27,944 bases of DNA, taken from assembly GCA_937893735.1 (NCBI GenBank), contig CALBGD010000355.1:1-27944 (forward strand). The letters run 5' to 3'. Position numbers and translations under genes: made by a program. Origin of the DNA: an uncultured Clostridia bacterium (GTDB taxonomy: Bacteria; Bacillota; Clostridia; Oscillospirales; Ruminococcaceae). The notes below the pieces were generated by a model that made no database searches, was not told the DNA's origin, and was given only the letters and a program-made list of their open reading frames with translations. Positions 8,272-15,211 of the stretch are shown here, one piece after another. The stretch's first letter is position 1; the number at the start of each line of letters is the position of its first letter.

Positions 8272-9000
8272 TCAGCGATGCTTTACTACTTCGTACATGA
8301 GTATTCCGGCTGAGACCGAGGCGTTGAGCGAATTTACCTTACCGAACATGGGCAGCGACAGTATCATGTCGCAGTTTTCGCGGACGAGCCTGCCCAGCCC
8401 GAAGCCCTCGCTGCCGATGACCAGCGCAACAGCGCCGGAAAGGTCAGCCTTGTCGTAGGGAGTACCGTCTGCCTCCATGCCGTAGACCCACACGCCCTTT
8501 TCCTTCAGGCGCTTGATAGTGTCCACAAGGTTTGCGACCCGCGCGACTTTCAGCCACGCCGCCGCGCCCGCGGAGGTCTTGAATACCGTGGCGTTGAGGG
8601 AGGCGCTGCGGCGCTTCGGGATTATCAGCCCGTCAGCACCCGCCGCTTCCGCGGTACGGATTATCGCACCGAGGTTGTGCGGGTCCTCTATTTCGTCGGC
8701 GATGATTATAAACGGAGGTTTTCCGCGTTCTTCCGCCGCCGCGAGGATATCCTCAACGGTGGAGTAGGAAGCCGAGGCGAGCTCTGCGGCGGTGCCGCCG
8801 TGCTTGGGGGTGCCGCATATCGCGGTCAGCTTCTCGTCGCTGACCTCCTTGATGACAACGCCGTTTTTCTTTGCAAGCGCGATCACCTTTCCGAGAGCCG
8901 CGCCTTTCTGGACGTAAACGGTGTCCAGCTCCTTGCCGGAGCTGAGGGTTTCGGTCACGGCATTCTTGCCGTAGATGATATTGTTTTCCTGATTATCCAT
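8272..9000 (-). CDS. rlmB: 23S rRNA (guanosine-2'-O)-methyltransferase RlmB / TrmH family
   Basis: The 242-residue product is a SpoU/TrmH-family (SPOUT) 2'-O-methyltransferase; RlmB methylates G2251 of 23S rRNA with S-adenosylmethionine. An N-terminal substrate-binding domain (IIYGKNAVTETL...) is followed by the three SPOUT motifs: NLGAIIRTAEAAGADGLIIP, then VIGSEGFGLGRLV, then LPMFGKVNSLNASVSAGILM, which build the trefoil-knot cofactor site. The start is set at 9000 because AAAGGA lies 6 bases upstream; a reading from 9042 would add 14 hydrophobic residues without a ribosome binding site. It is the first gene of the leftward operon. Assignment to RlmB rather than another TrmH paralogue rests on the N-terminal domain and motif wording. 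Confidence 0.93.
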   Translation of the reverse strand: MDNQENNIIYGKNAVTETLSSGKELDTVYVQKGAALGKVIALAKKNGVVIKEVSDEKLTAICGTPKHGGTAAELASASYSTVEDILAAAEERGKPPFIIIADEIEDPHNLGAIIRTAEAAGADGLIIPKRRSASLNATVFKTSAGAAAWLKVARVANLVDTIKRLKEKGVWVYGMEADGTPYDKADLSGAVALVIGSEGFGLGRLVRENCDMILSLPMFGKVNSLNASVSAGILMYEVVKHR

Positions 9001-9057
9001 TATGTTTCCTTTGTAATAAAGTAATATATGAGCCCTGAACATTAATATACATATTAC

Positions 9058-9086
9058 ATTATATCACATTTCTATCTGTATTGCAA
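9058..9086 (-). promoter_or_regulatory. Sigma-A promoter of the rlmB operon
   Basis: On the minus strand TTGCAA (9086-9081), a 17-base spacer and TATAAT (9063-9058) with an extended TGA in front. Transcription would begin near 9051, about 50 bases before the rlmB start. It lies just beyond the copA terminator, separating the two leftward units. Confidence 0.85.
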
Positions 9087-9148
9087 CCCGGTCAGCGGCT
9101 GTTTAGATGAAAATTTAATGACAAAAGGGAGCAAGACTGCTGATAATG

Positions 9149-9172
9149 AAAAGGGGGAGCCAAAGCTCCCCC
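9149..9172 (-). terminator. Terminator of the csoR-copA operon
   Basis: An 8-bp G/C stem GGGGGAGC / GCTCCCCC with a 4-base loop, followed on the minus strand by TTTTC. It lies 22 bases after the copA stop codon. Confidence 0.88.
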
Positions 9173-9193
9173 ATGAGTATAAACGGCGATATA

Positions 9194-9397
9194 TCAGCCG
9201 ACCACCTTGTAATCCTTGTCCTCGACTGCCTTTTTCAGCGTCTCGAACGGAGTTTCCGCCGACAGCTTGACTACTGCCGTGCCCTTTTCGTGGCTCACTT
9301 CTGCGCTTATTACGGTGGGGACAGCCTCCAGGGCCTTCTTTACAGTCGCCTCGCAGTGACCGCACATCATGCCTTCGATCTTCATTGTAACTTCCAT
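9194..9397 (-). CDS. copZ: CopZ-like copper chaperone from an internal in-frame start (overlaps copA)
   Basis: The last 67 codons of copA begin with ATG at 9397, preceded by AAGGAGG (9412-9406) at an ideal 8-base distance. The resulting peptide is a complete HMA domain: MEVTMKIEGMMCGHC, with Cys12 and Cys15 as the Cu(I) ligands, two helices and the four-strand pattern of CopZ/Atx1 (length 67; free CopZ is about 68). The inferred role is handing copper to CopA. The same codons are read through as the C-terminus of CopA, so one segment may give both a fused and a free chaperone. Independent initiation is inferred from the ribosome binding site only. Confidence 0.55.
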   Translation of the reverse strand: MEVTMKIEGMMCGHCEATVKKALEAVPTVISAEVSHEKGTAVVKLSAETPFETLKKAVEDKDYKVVG

Positions 9398-11686
9398 TGA
9401 TTTTCCCTCCTTGTGTTTGTGGTGTATATTTCTGTCATGCGCCGGGCTGTGCACCTTCACGAGATTCAGGCGCAGTGCGTTTGTCACTACGCAGAAGCTC
9501 GAAAGGCTCATTGCCGCCGCGCCGAACATCGGGTTAAGGCTCCAGCCGAACAGGTTCACGAAAACTCCCGCCGCCAGCGGAATGCCGATAGTGTTGTAAA
9601 TGAACGCCCAGAACAGGTTCTCCTTGATGTTCGTGAGAGTGGCACGGCTGAGCCGCACCGCCGCCGGAACGTCCGTCAGTCTGCTGTTCATGAGGACCAC
9701 GTCCGCTGCGTCTATCGCGATATCCGTGCCGGCGCCGATGGCGATTCCTATGTCAGCGCGGGTGAGGGCGGGCGCGTCGTTGATACCATCGCCGACCATG
9801 GCGACCTTTCCCTGAGATTTCAGGCTGCGGATAACCGCTTCCTTGCCGTCCGGGAGCACTCCGGCTATAACCTCGTCAACGCCTGCCTGAGCGCCTATCG
9901 CCCGGGCGGTGCGTTCGTTGTCGCCGGTGAGCATTACAACGCGTATTCCCATGTTGCGGAGCTGCTTTATCGCCTCGGGGCTTTCGGGCTTGATAACGTC
10001 AGCCACCGCGATTATTCCGAGCAGCTTTCCGTCACGGCTGAAGCACAGCGGGGTCTTTCCCGTGCCGGAAAGCCTGTCGGCTTCGTCAAGAAGCTGCTTC
10101 GGGATATCCGCGTTTTCTGAGATGAACTTCACGCTTCCGCCGAGAAGCTTTGCGCCGTCCGATACTGCGGAAAGCCCGTTGCCGGGCAGTGCGGAGAACT
10201 CCTCGGCGGAGCCGGGAGCGATGCTTTCCTCGGCGCATCGCTTCATTACCGCCGCCGCAAGCGGGTGCTCGCTGCGGGATTCCAGCGTGCAGGCGTAGGT
10301 CAGCAGCTCATTTTCGGAGATACCTCCTGCGGGTATGATGTCGGTGACTGCGGGTTCGCCCTTTGTTATAGTTCCGGTCTTGTCCAGAGCCACAATGCTG
10401 ACCTTTCCGGTCTCCTCAAGCGAAACGGCGGTCTTGAACAGAATACCGTTCTTTGCGCCCATTCCGCTGCCCACCATTATCGCCACCGGAGTTGCAAGAC
10501 CTAGCGCGCATGGGCAGCTTATAACCAGCACGGAGATCCCGCGTGCCAGCGCATATCCCACCGTCTGACCGCACAGCAGCCATACCGCGATAGTAACTAG
10601 CGCAATGCCGATGACCACCGGCACGAAAACTCCGGAGACCTTGTCCGCCAGCTTCGCGATAGGGGCTTTTGTCGCCGCCGCGTCGCTCACCATGCGGATT
10701 ATCTTGGAAAGCGCGGTATCTCCTCCGACCTGAGTTGCGCGGCACTGCATATAGCCTGAAAGGTTTATCGTTGCCGCCGAAACCTTGTCCCCGGGAGCCT
10801 TGTCCACGGGAATGCTCTCGCCGGTCAGCGCGGATTCGTTGACGGCGCTGCCGCCCTCGGTGACTACTCCGTCGGCGGGAATGCTCTCGCCCGGGCGCAC
10901 CGCGAATATATCCCCGACGTTTAGCTGCCCTATCGGGACAGTCTGCTCCTTTCCGTCCCGGACGACAACCGCCGTTGTCGGCGCAAGCTTCATCAGGGAG
11001 TTGAGCGCGTCCGTGGTCTTTCCCTTGGAGCGCGCCTCCAGCATTTTGCCCACGGTTATCAGCGTGAGTATCATCGCGGCGGATTCAAAGTAGAATTCGT
11101 CCATCCATGGCATTGCCGCCTCAGCGCCGCCGTGGAGCTGCGCGTCAGTCATTGCGAACAGCGCGTAGGTGCTGTACCCGAACGCCGCAGTGGCTCCCAG
11201 CGCTACCAGAGTGTCCATGTTCGGCGCGCCCTTGAACAGCGCCCTGAATCCGCTGATGAAGAACTTCTGGTTTATCACCATTACTGCCGCTGTCAGCAGG
11301 AGCTGTATAAGCCCCATCGCCACATGATTCCCCTCAAGGAACGGCGGCAGCGGGAATCCCCACATCATGTGCCCCATCGAGAAGTACATCAGTATTATCA
11401 GGAACGCCAGCGAGGCTATAAGCCGGTGCTTCATTGAGCGGAAAGCGTCCTGCTGGGCGCCTCCGGAGGGCTTTTCTGCGGGCTTCGCGCCCTTTTCGGA
11501 GGCACCGTAGCCCGCCGCCTCTACCGCCGAGATTATCTCCGCCGGGGAGGCGGTTCCCTCAACGCCCATTGAATTCGTGAGCAGGTTCACCGAGCAGGAC
11601 GTAACTCCCGGGACCTTTGAAACTGCCTTTTCGACCCGGGCGCTGCAAGCGGCGCAGCTCATTCCGGTCACATCGTATTGCTTCAT
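9194..11686 (-). CDS. copA: Copper-exporting P1B-type ATPase CopA with fused C-terminal CopZ-like domain
   Basis: This gene encodes an 830-residue Cu(I) exporter in the cytoplasmic membrane. Order: HMA domain 1-70 with metal-binding GMSCAAC (Cys11, Cys14); membrane segments from about 87; actuator TGES at 288-291; CPC ion site at 391-393; phosphorylation DKTGT at 435-439; SEHP at 472-475; TGDN at 587-590; GDGINDAP at 632-639; last membrane segments to about 735. A His-rich linker (HHKHK at 755-759) then leads to a second HMA domain at 764-830 with MCGHC. Bacterial CopA normally ends after the last helix, with CopZ as a separate gene; here the two are one reading frame. A strong ribosome binding site and ATG at residue 764 suggest that the CopZ part is also made alone. 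Start ATG has AAAGG 8 bases upstream. The gene follows csoR by 11 bases. Confidence 0.95.
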   Translation of the reverse strand: MKQYDVTGMSCAACSARVEKAVSKVPGVTSCSVNLLTNSMGVEGTASPAEIISAVEAAGYGASEKGAKPAEKPSGGAQQDAFRSMKHRLIASLAFLIILMYFSMGHMMWGFPLPPFLEGNHVAMGLIQLLLTAAVMVINQKFFISGFRALFKGAPNMDTLVALGATAAFGYSTYALFAMTDAQLHGGAEAAMPWMDEFYFESAAMILTLITVGKMLEARSKGKTTDALNSLMKLAPTTAVVVRDGKEQTVPIGQLNVGDIFAVRPGESIPADGVVTEGGSAVNESALTGESIPVDKAPGDKVSAATINLSGYMQCRATQVGGDTALSKIIRMVSDAAATKAPIAKLADKVSGVFVPVVIGIALVTIAVWLLCGQTVGYALARGISVLVISCPCALGLATPVAIMVGSGMGAKNGILFKTAVSLEETGKVSIVALDKTGTITKGEPAVTDIIPAGGISENELLTYACTLESRSEHPLAAAVMKRCAEESIAPGSAEEFSALPGNGLSAVSDGAKLLGGSVKFISENADIPKQLLDEADRLSGTGKTPLCFSRDGKLLGIIAVADVIKPESPEAIKQLRNMGIRVVMLTGDNERTARAIGAQAGVDEVIAGVLPDGKEAVIRSLKSQGKVAMVGDGINDAPALTRADIGIAIGAGTDIAIDAADVVLMNSRLTDVPAAVRLSRATLTNIKENLFWAFIYNTIGIPLAAGVFVNLFGWSLNPMFGAAAMSLSSFCVVTNALRLNLVKVHSPAHDRNIHHKHKEGKSMEVTMKIEGMMCGHCEATVKKALEAVPTVISAEVSHEKGTAVVKLSAETPFETLKKAVEDKDYKVVG
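9406..9412 (-). promoter_or_regulatory. Internal ribosome binding site within copA for the CopZ segment
   Basis: Minus-strand AAGGAGG followed by 8 bases and ATG (9397-9395), in the copA reading frame. It encodes Lys-Glu-Gly of the linker, so the linker codons double as a Shine-Dalgarno sequence. Confidence 0.6.
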
Positions 11687-11697
11687 ATCTTGCCTTT

Positions 11698-12012
11698 CTA
11701 TTTCATGAGCTTCTGGAGAGTGTTCACAAGCTCGTCTATCACATCATCGTTTCCCTCGCGGATATTCTGCGCAACGCAGCTCTTTATGTGGCTCGCGAGG
11801 AGCTCCCGGTTGAACGAGTTCAGCGCGGCGTTCACGGCGGCCACCTGCACCAGAATATCAGTGCAGTAGGCGTTGTTTTCGAGCATTCCCTCTATCCCGC
11901 GAAGCTGACCCTGTATGCGCTTCAGACGGTTCATGAGCGCGCGGTATTCCTCCGGGGAGCGCTCCTTGGTTTTTTTGCAGTGCTGGCACTGGCAGCATTC
12001 TCTTTCTTCCAT
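11698..12012 (-). CDS. csoR: CsoR-family copper-sensing repressor
   Basis: This gene encodes a 104-residue all-helical repressor that leaves its operator on binding Cu(I). Signature residues are present: NRLKRIQGQLRGIEGMLEN, then AYCTDILVQ with the first Cys ligand, and later ASHIKSC with the His and second Cys, giving the Cys-His-Cys copper site. The N-terminus adds a Cys/His cluster (CCQCQHC at about residues 6-12) that could bind extra metal and is not part of the core fold. The start is the ATG at 12012: AAGGAG directly abuts the earlier ATG at 12021, leaving 9 bases to the second one. The gene heads the operon with copA, and its own promoter carries the operator. Confidence 0.93.
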   Translation of the reverse strand: MEERECCQCQHCKKTKERSPEEYRALMNRLKRIQGQLRGIEGMLENNAYCTDILVQVAAVNAALNSFNRELLASHIKSCVAQNIREGNDDVIDELVNTLQKLMK

Positions 12013-12036
12013 GGGATTCATCTCCTTCCGGGTATT

Positions 12037-12065
12037 ATTATATACCCCCTAGGGGTATTTGTCAA
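12037..12065 (-). promoter_or_regulatory. csoR-copA promoter with embedded CsoR-type operator
   Basis: On the minus strand a perfect TTGACA (12065-12060), a 17-base spacer and a perfect TATAAT (12042-12037). The spacer itself is ATACCCCTAGGGGGTA-like, with palindrome CCCCTAGGGG at 12046-12055, matching the GC-rich centre of known CsoR operators. CsoR bound there would cover both promoter elements, so copper should induce the operon. That CsoR binds here is inference from position and sequence type. Confidence 0.9.
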
Positions 12066-12107
12066 GGGGTAATACGAAAAAAGTCGAACTTTATTTTCTC
12101 TTTTTGG

Positions 12108-12136
12108 TTGACGGTGGGAAATAAAAGTGCTATACT
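12108..12136 (+). promoter_or_regulatory. Sigma-A promoter of the D,D-carboxypeptidase gene
   Basis: TTGACG (12108-12113), a 17-base spacer and TATACT (12131-12136). It points right, back to back with the csoR promoter 43 bases away. The predicted leader is about 75 bases and ends in AAGGAGG. Confidence 0.85.
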
Positions 12137-12218
12137 GGATTTATGAGAATAATGTAACCTTTCCCATTAGTATTATGTTTTATACATAGAAGATGCGGAT
12201 TCTGGCAAGGAGGAAAAA

Positions 12219-13238
12219 ATGAGCAGAACTTTACGCACGGCGGCTGCTTTTATGGCGGCGGTGCTTGTGATCGCACTTGCGGCGGTGTTCCCGCTGGATA
12301 TGACGTCGCGTGCTGAGGCCGCCGGCACGGCTCCCGCGGTGCTGATTGACAAGGGAACAAAGAAGATAACGAAAACGTATACCATCAGCAGCGACGTCGT
12401 GATACCCAAGGGCGCGGTGCTTTATGTAAAAAACGGCGGCAAGCTCTATATAAAGAGCGGCGCGGAGCTCACGCTCAACGGCACGCTCAAAATCGCGGCG
12501 GGCGGCTCGGTATTCGTTCAGGGAGCGCTGAACTGCGGCGAGGGCTCGCTGATATCCGCCACCGGAAAGATGAAGATACTCAAGGCCGGAACAGTTTCGC
12601 TGGGCGGAACGATGAAGGTCAACAAGGGCGGAAACATCTGCGGTCTTGGGACCCTCGAGGTGCTGAACAACTTCTCGGATATAAGCTGTAAGGGCACGGT
12701 AACGGCGAAGATAAAGGCTCCCGCGCCGATAAAGACCGACGGAGTGACCACAGTCGGCGGTGTCATCATCGTCAACCGCGAATTTGACCTGCCCAAAGAC
12801 TACGGCGATGGTCTGGACGAAAGCACCTATAATGCGTACCTAAAAATGAAGAACGCTTCCGGATATAACATGAGCATAGTTTCCGGCTTCCGCTCATATG
12901 AGAAGCAGAAAGCGACCTTCGCCTACTGGGAGTCCATAGACGGATTTGAGCGCGCGGACAGATACTCGGCGCAGCCCGGGCACTCGGAGCACCAGACCGG
13001 ACTTGCGATGGACATATCCTCGCTGAAGCAGAGCTACGGCGAGACCGAAGAGGGAAAATGGCTGGCGGCAAACTGCTGGAAATACGGCTTCCTGCTGAGA
13101 TATCCGAAGAACAGCGAGTACATCACCGGCTATATTTATGAGCCTTGGCACGTCCGCTATCTCGGCGTCAGCACGGCGAAGCTGGTCCACGACAGCGGGC
13201 TTTCGCTGGAGGAATTCCTCGGGGTTTACAATTCCTGA
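12219..13238 (+). CDS. Secreted M15B D,D-carboxypeptidase (VanY-like) with beta-solenoid-like N-terminal region
   Basis: The 339-residue product has a signal peptide (1-35, cut likely after AEA). Residues about 55-165 form short Gly-rich polar repeats (VKNGGKLYIKSGAELTLNGT and so on) with a turn every 8-10 residues, the pattern of a right-handed beta-helix. Residues 180-339 are a VanY-type zinc peptidase that trims the terminal D-Ala of peptidoglycan stems: SGFRSY at 222-227, SEHQTGLAMD at 256-265 (zinc ligands His258 and Asp265), and EPWHVRY at 308-314 (catalytic Glu308, zinc ligand His311). No sorting signal or membrane anchor is seen, so the solenoid may bind the wall or act as a spacer. 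There are no vanA/B-type ligase genes nearby, so this looks like housekeeping wall trimming rather than glycopeptide resistance. Start ATG has AGGAGG 5 bases upstream. Confidence 0.92.
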   Translation: MSRTLRTAAAFMAAVLVIALAAVFPLDMTSRAEAAGTAPAVLIDKGTKKITKTYTISSDVVIPKGAVLYVKNGGKLYIKSGAELTLNGTLKIAAGGSVFVQGALNCGEGSLISATGKMKILKAGTVSLGGTMKVNKGGNICGLGTLEVLNNFSDISCKGTVTAKIKAPAPIKTDGVTTVGGVIIVNREFDLPKDYGDGLDESTYNAYLKMKNASGYNMSIVSGFRSYEKQKATFAYWESIDGFERADRYSAQPGHSEHQTGLAMDISSLKQSYGETEEGKWLAANCWKYGFLLRYPKNSEYITGYIYEPWHVRYLGVSTAKLVHDSGLSLEEFLGVYNS

Positions 13239-13251
13239 TATTTACACTTAT

Positions 13252-13284
13252 TAGCGGCGCTTTGACAGGCGCCGCTATTTTTTT
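13252..13284 (+). terminator. Terminator of the D,D-carboxypeptidase gene
   Basis: A 9-bp stem TAGCGGCGC / GCGCCGCTA with an 8-base loop, followed by a run of seven T. It lies 13 bases after the stop codon. Confidence 0.93.
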
Positions 13285-13373
13285 ACAATCATTAAAATAC
13301 ACAATTCCGGCACTGCAAAACCGGAAAATATTCACAATCTTGCGCTAGATTGTATATTCTTCACAAAAACCAC

Positions 13374-13402
13374 TTTACATAGTTATTTTTTTGTGGTACA
13401 AT
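13374..13402 (+). promoter_or_regulatory. Sigma-A promoter of the cobU-like / pilT unit
   Basis: TTTACA (13374-13379), a 17-base spacer and TACAAT (13397-13402). The predicted leader to the cobU-like start is about 93 bases and shows no obvious riboswitch. Confidence 0.82.
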
Positions 13403-13501
13403 AGAATAAATCATGCGTGGGCATTGCCGTATTATTTTACCCGAAATTCATGCTGTTCTGCGGTGTGTCCCCCGATAATTCAGAAAGGAACGGTGGCGAA
13501 A

Positions 13502-14047
13502 ATGTCCAAATCTATCCTCATCACAGGGGGAGCGTCCAGCGGTAAGTCGCGGTGGGCAGTCACGAATTATTCCCACTATGACTATGTTCTCTATCTGCGC
13601 ACGGGCGAGGCAGTCGATCCCGATGTACTTCACCGTATCGAGTACGGAAATAACCTGAATGGAGTGGAATGGGATATAGCCGAGGGTATCACGGAGGATC
13701 CAGCTTCCAGGATAGGCGACCACAAATTTGTTATTTTTGACCGTCTGAGCGACTACACCGAGCAGATATTGAATCAGACCTGCCCTCATATCGCGGAGAT
13801 GAACGACGATATGATGAAATCCATCGAGCGGCGTGTAATTACCGATATCGAGGATATGCGCGAGCGTATCCGTGAAAACAAGGGAAGCATGACGATAATC
13901 ACGCTGGAGACCGGTTTCTCCATCGCCCCTGAAGACCCCAGAATGAGGGCGCTGCGCAGGATAATCGGAAGCATAAACCAGCGTATTGCGAATTCCTCCG
14001 ACGAGGTATATTTTTCGGCAAGCGGCATACAGTTCAAGATAAAGTGA
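13502..14047 (+). CDS. CobU-like nucleotide-binding protein (adenosylcobinamide kinase/guanylyltransferase family)
   Basis: This gene encodes a 181-residue P-loop protein. Residues 9-16 (GGASSGKS) are a Walker A of the CobU type, and the end follows CobU closely: ETGFSIAPEDP, then IIGSINQRIANSSDEVYFSASGI near 146-177. CobU phosphorylates adenosylcobinamide and then attaches GMP. In the Salmonella enzyme, as I recall it, the guanylylated residue is His46 within RIQHH; the matching stretch here is RIEYG (45-49), so that His appears to be Tyr. No other cobalamin gene is near, and the gene is followed 37 bases later by pilT. It may be a divergent CobU or a family member with another task. Start: ATG at 13502; an in-frame GTG at 13493 is possible but sits too close to AAAGGA. 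Confidence 0.75.
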   Translation: MSKSILITGGASSGKSRWAVTNYSHYDYVLYLRTGEAVDPDVLHRIEYGNNLNGVEWDIAEGITEDPASRIGDHKFVIFDRLSDYTEQILNQTCPHIAEMNDDMMKSIERRVITDIEDMRERIRENKGSMTIITLETGFSIAPEDPRMRALRRIIGSINQRIANSSDEVYFSASGIQFKIK

Positions 14048-14084
14048 GTTTTACGGCGAATAATTATATGGAAGGAATAATATC

Positions 14085-15140
14085 ATGACATTTGAAGAAT
14101 TCATCATGCAGGCGAGGGAAATGAACGCTTCCGATATACACATGACTGTCGGAGCCCCAACGGTCGTCCGCATAAACGGCGAGCTGTGCAAGTACACCGA
14201 GCTTTCCGACCAGGTGGTAAACAAGACCATTCTTTCGATACTTTCCGCTGAACAGCAGAAAATGCTCGACGAGGGCAAGGACATAGATTTCAGCTTTGAG
14301 CTGAAGAACGGCGCGCGCCAGCGCGTCAACGTATTCCGCCAGAGCGGAAAGCTTGCCGCCTGCATTCGTCTGCTCAACGCTGAGATACCTACGCTTGAGG
14401 AACTTAGAATGCCGCCTGTTCTTCTTGAATTCGCGAAGAAGCGCAGAGGACTTGTGCTGGTAACAGGTCCTACCGGCGCCGGAAAATCCACCACCCTCGC
14501 GGCTCTGGTGGAGTACATCAACAAGACCCGCGCCTGCCACATAATCACCATCGAGGACCCTATCGAGTACCGCTACAAGCAGGAGAAAGCGACTATCCAT
14601 CAGAGAGAGCTCGGCAGGGACGTGCCGTCCTTCCACGAAGCGCTCAGAAGCGCCCTGCGTGAGGACCCGGACGTTATCCTCATCGGCGAGATGAGAGACT
14701 ACGAAACCATCTCCCTCGCGATGACCGCGGCGGAAACGGGACATCTGGTATTCGGCACGCTGCACACCTCCAGCGCTGCGCAGACTGTTGACAGAATCAT
14801 CGACGCCTGCCCGATACACTCGCAGGATCAGGTGCGCTCACAGCTTGCCAGCATGATCCAGGGAATCATCGCACAGTCGCTTATTCCGCGCTCCGACGGC
14901 AAGGGAAGGGTTGCCGCAGTCGAGGTAATGATAGGCACCGACGCTATACGCAACCTTATCCGCTCCGCAAAGATAAACATGATGGAGACCACCATGGCAG
15001 CCGGAAGCCGCGATGGAATGTGCACCCTCAACGACAGCCTTGCAAAGCTTTACAGGGGCAACCAGATATCCTACGAGACCGCCCTTGAATATTCCTCCGA
15101 CAGAAACGAAATGGAGAAAAAACTGCTGAGCGGCATATAA
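14085..15140 (+). CDS. pilT: PilT-type retraction ATPase
   Basis: This gene encodes a 351-residue hexameric secretion-type ATPase that normally depolymerises type IV pili. Motifs: GPTGAGKST at 128-136 (Walker A), TIEDPIE at 155-161 (Asp box), DVILIGEMRD at 195-204 (Walker B), a His box with GTLHTSSA at 224-231, and the PilT-specific AIRNLIR at 287-293. The N-terminal PAS-like domain (1-100) is present and the length is normal. It probably shares a transcript with the cobU-like gene upstream (37-base gap, no terminator between). No pilB, pilC, pilin or prepilin peptidase gene lies in this window, so other pilus genes must be elsewhere if the system is complete. Start ATG has AAGGA 8 bases upstream. 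Confidence 0.94.
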   Translation: MTFEEFIMQAREMNASDIHMTVGAPTVVRINGELCKYTELSDQVVNKTILSILSAEQQKMLDEGKDIDFSFELKNGARQRVNVFRQSGKLAACIRLLNAEIPTLEELRMPPVLLEFAKKRRGLVLVTGPTGAGKSTTLAALVEYINKTRACHIITIEDPIEYRYKQEKATIHQRELGRDVPSFHEALRSALREDPDVILIGEMRDYETISLAMTAAETGHLVFGTLHTSSAAQTVDRIIDACPIHSQDQVRSQLASMIQGIIAQSLIPRSDGKGRVAAVEVMIGTDAIRNLIRSAKINMMETTMAAGSRDGMCTLNDSLAKLYRGNQISYETALEYSSDRNEMEKKLLSGI

Positions 15141-15160
15141 TGTAATTACAAGAAATATAT

Positions 15161-15190
15161 TACGTCCGCAGTGAAACACCTGCGGACGTA
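15161..15190 (+). terminator. Hairpin between pilT and the uridine-kinase-like gene
   Basis: A perfect 11-bp stem TACGTCCGCAG / CTGCGGACGTA with an 8-base loop, 20 bases after the pilT stop. It is followed by TTGTGTG rather than a T-run, so it may be a weak terminator or an intercistronic RNA-stabilising hairpin. The next gene's ribosome binding site starts a few bases later. Confidence 0.55.
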
Positions 15191-15211
15191 TTGTGTGAAA
15201 GGGGACAATAT

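Noticed and set aside
9413..9435. Sequencing error or frameshift as the cause of the CopA-CopZ fusion
   Set aside because: The linker is in frame and contains a good ribosome binding site for the second part. An error cannot be excluded from sequence alone, but nothing shows one.
12219..13238. Glycopeptide-resistance vanY
   Set aside because: The peptidase domain fits VanY-type enzymes, but no ligase, dehydrogenase or vanRS genes are near, so a general wall-trimming role is more likely.
13403..13501. Cobalamin riboswitch ahead of the CobU-like gene
   Set aside because: The leader is only about 93 bases, too short for the usual B12 element, and shows no recognisable B12-box.
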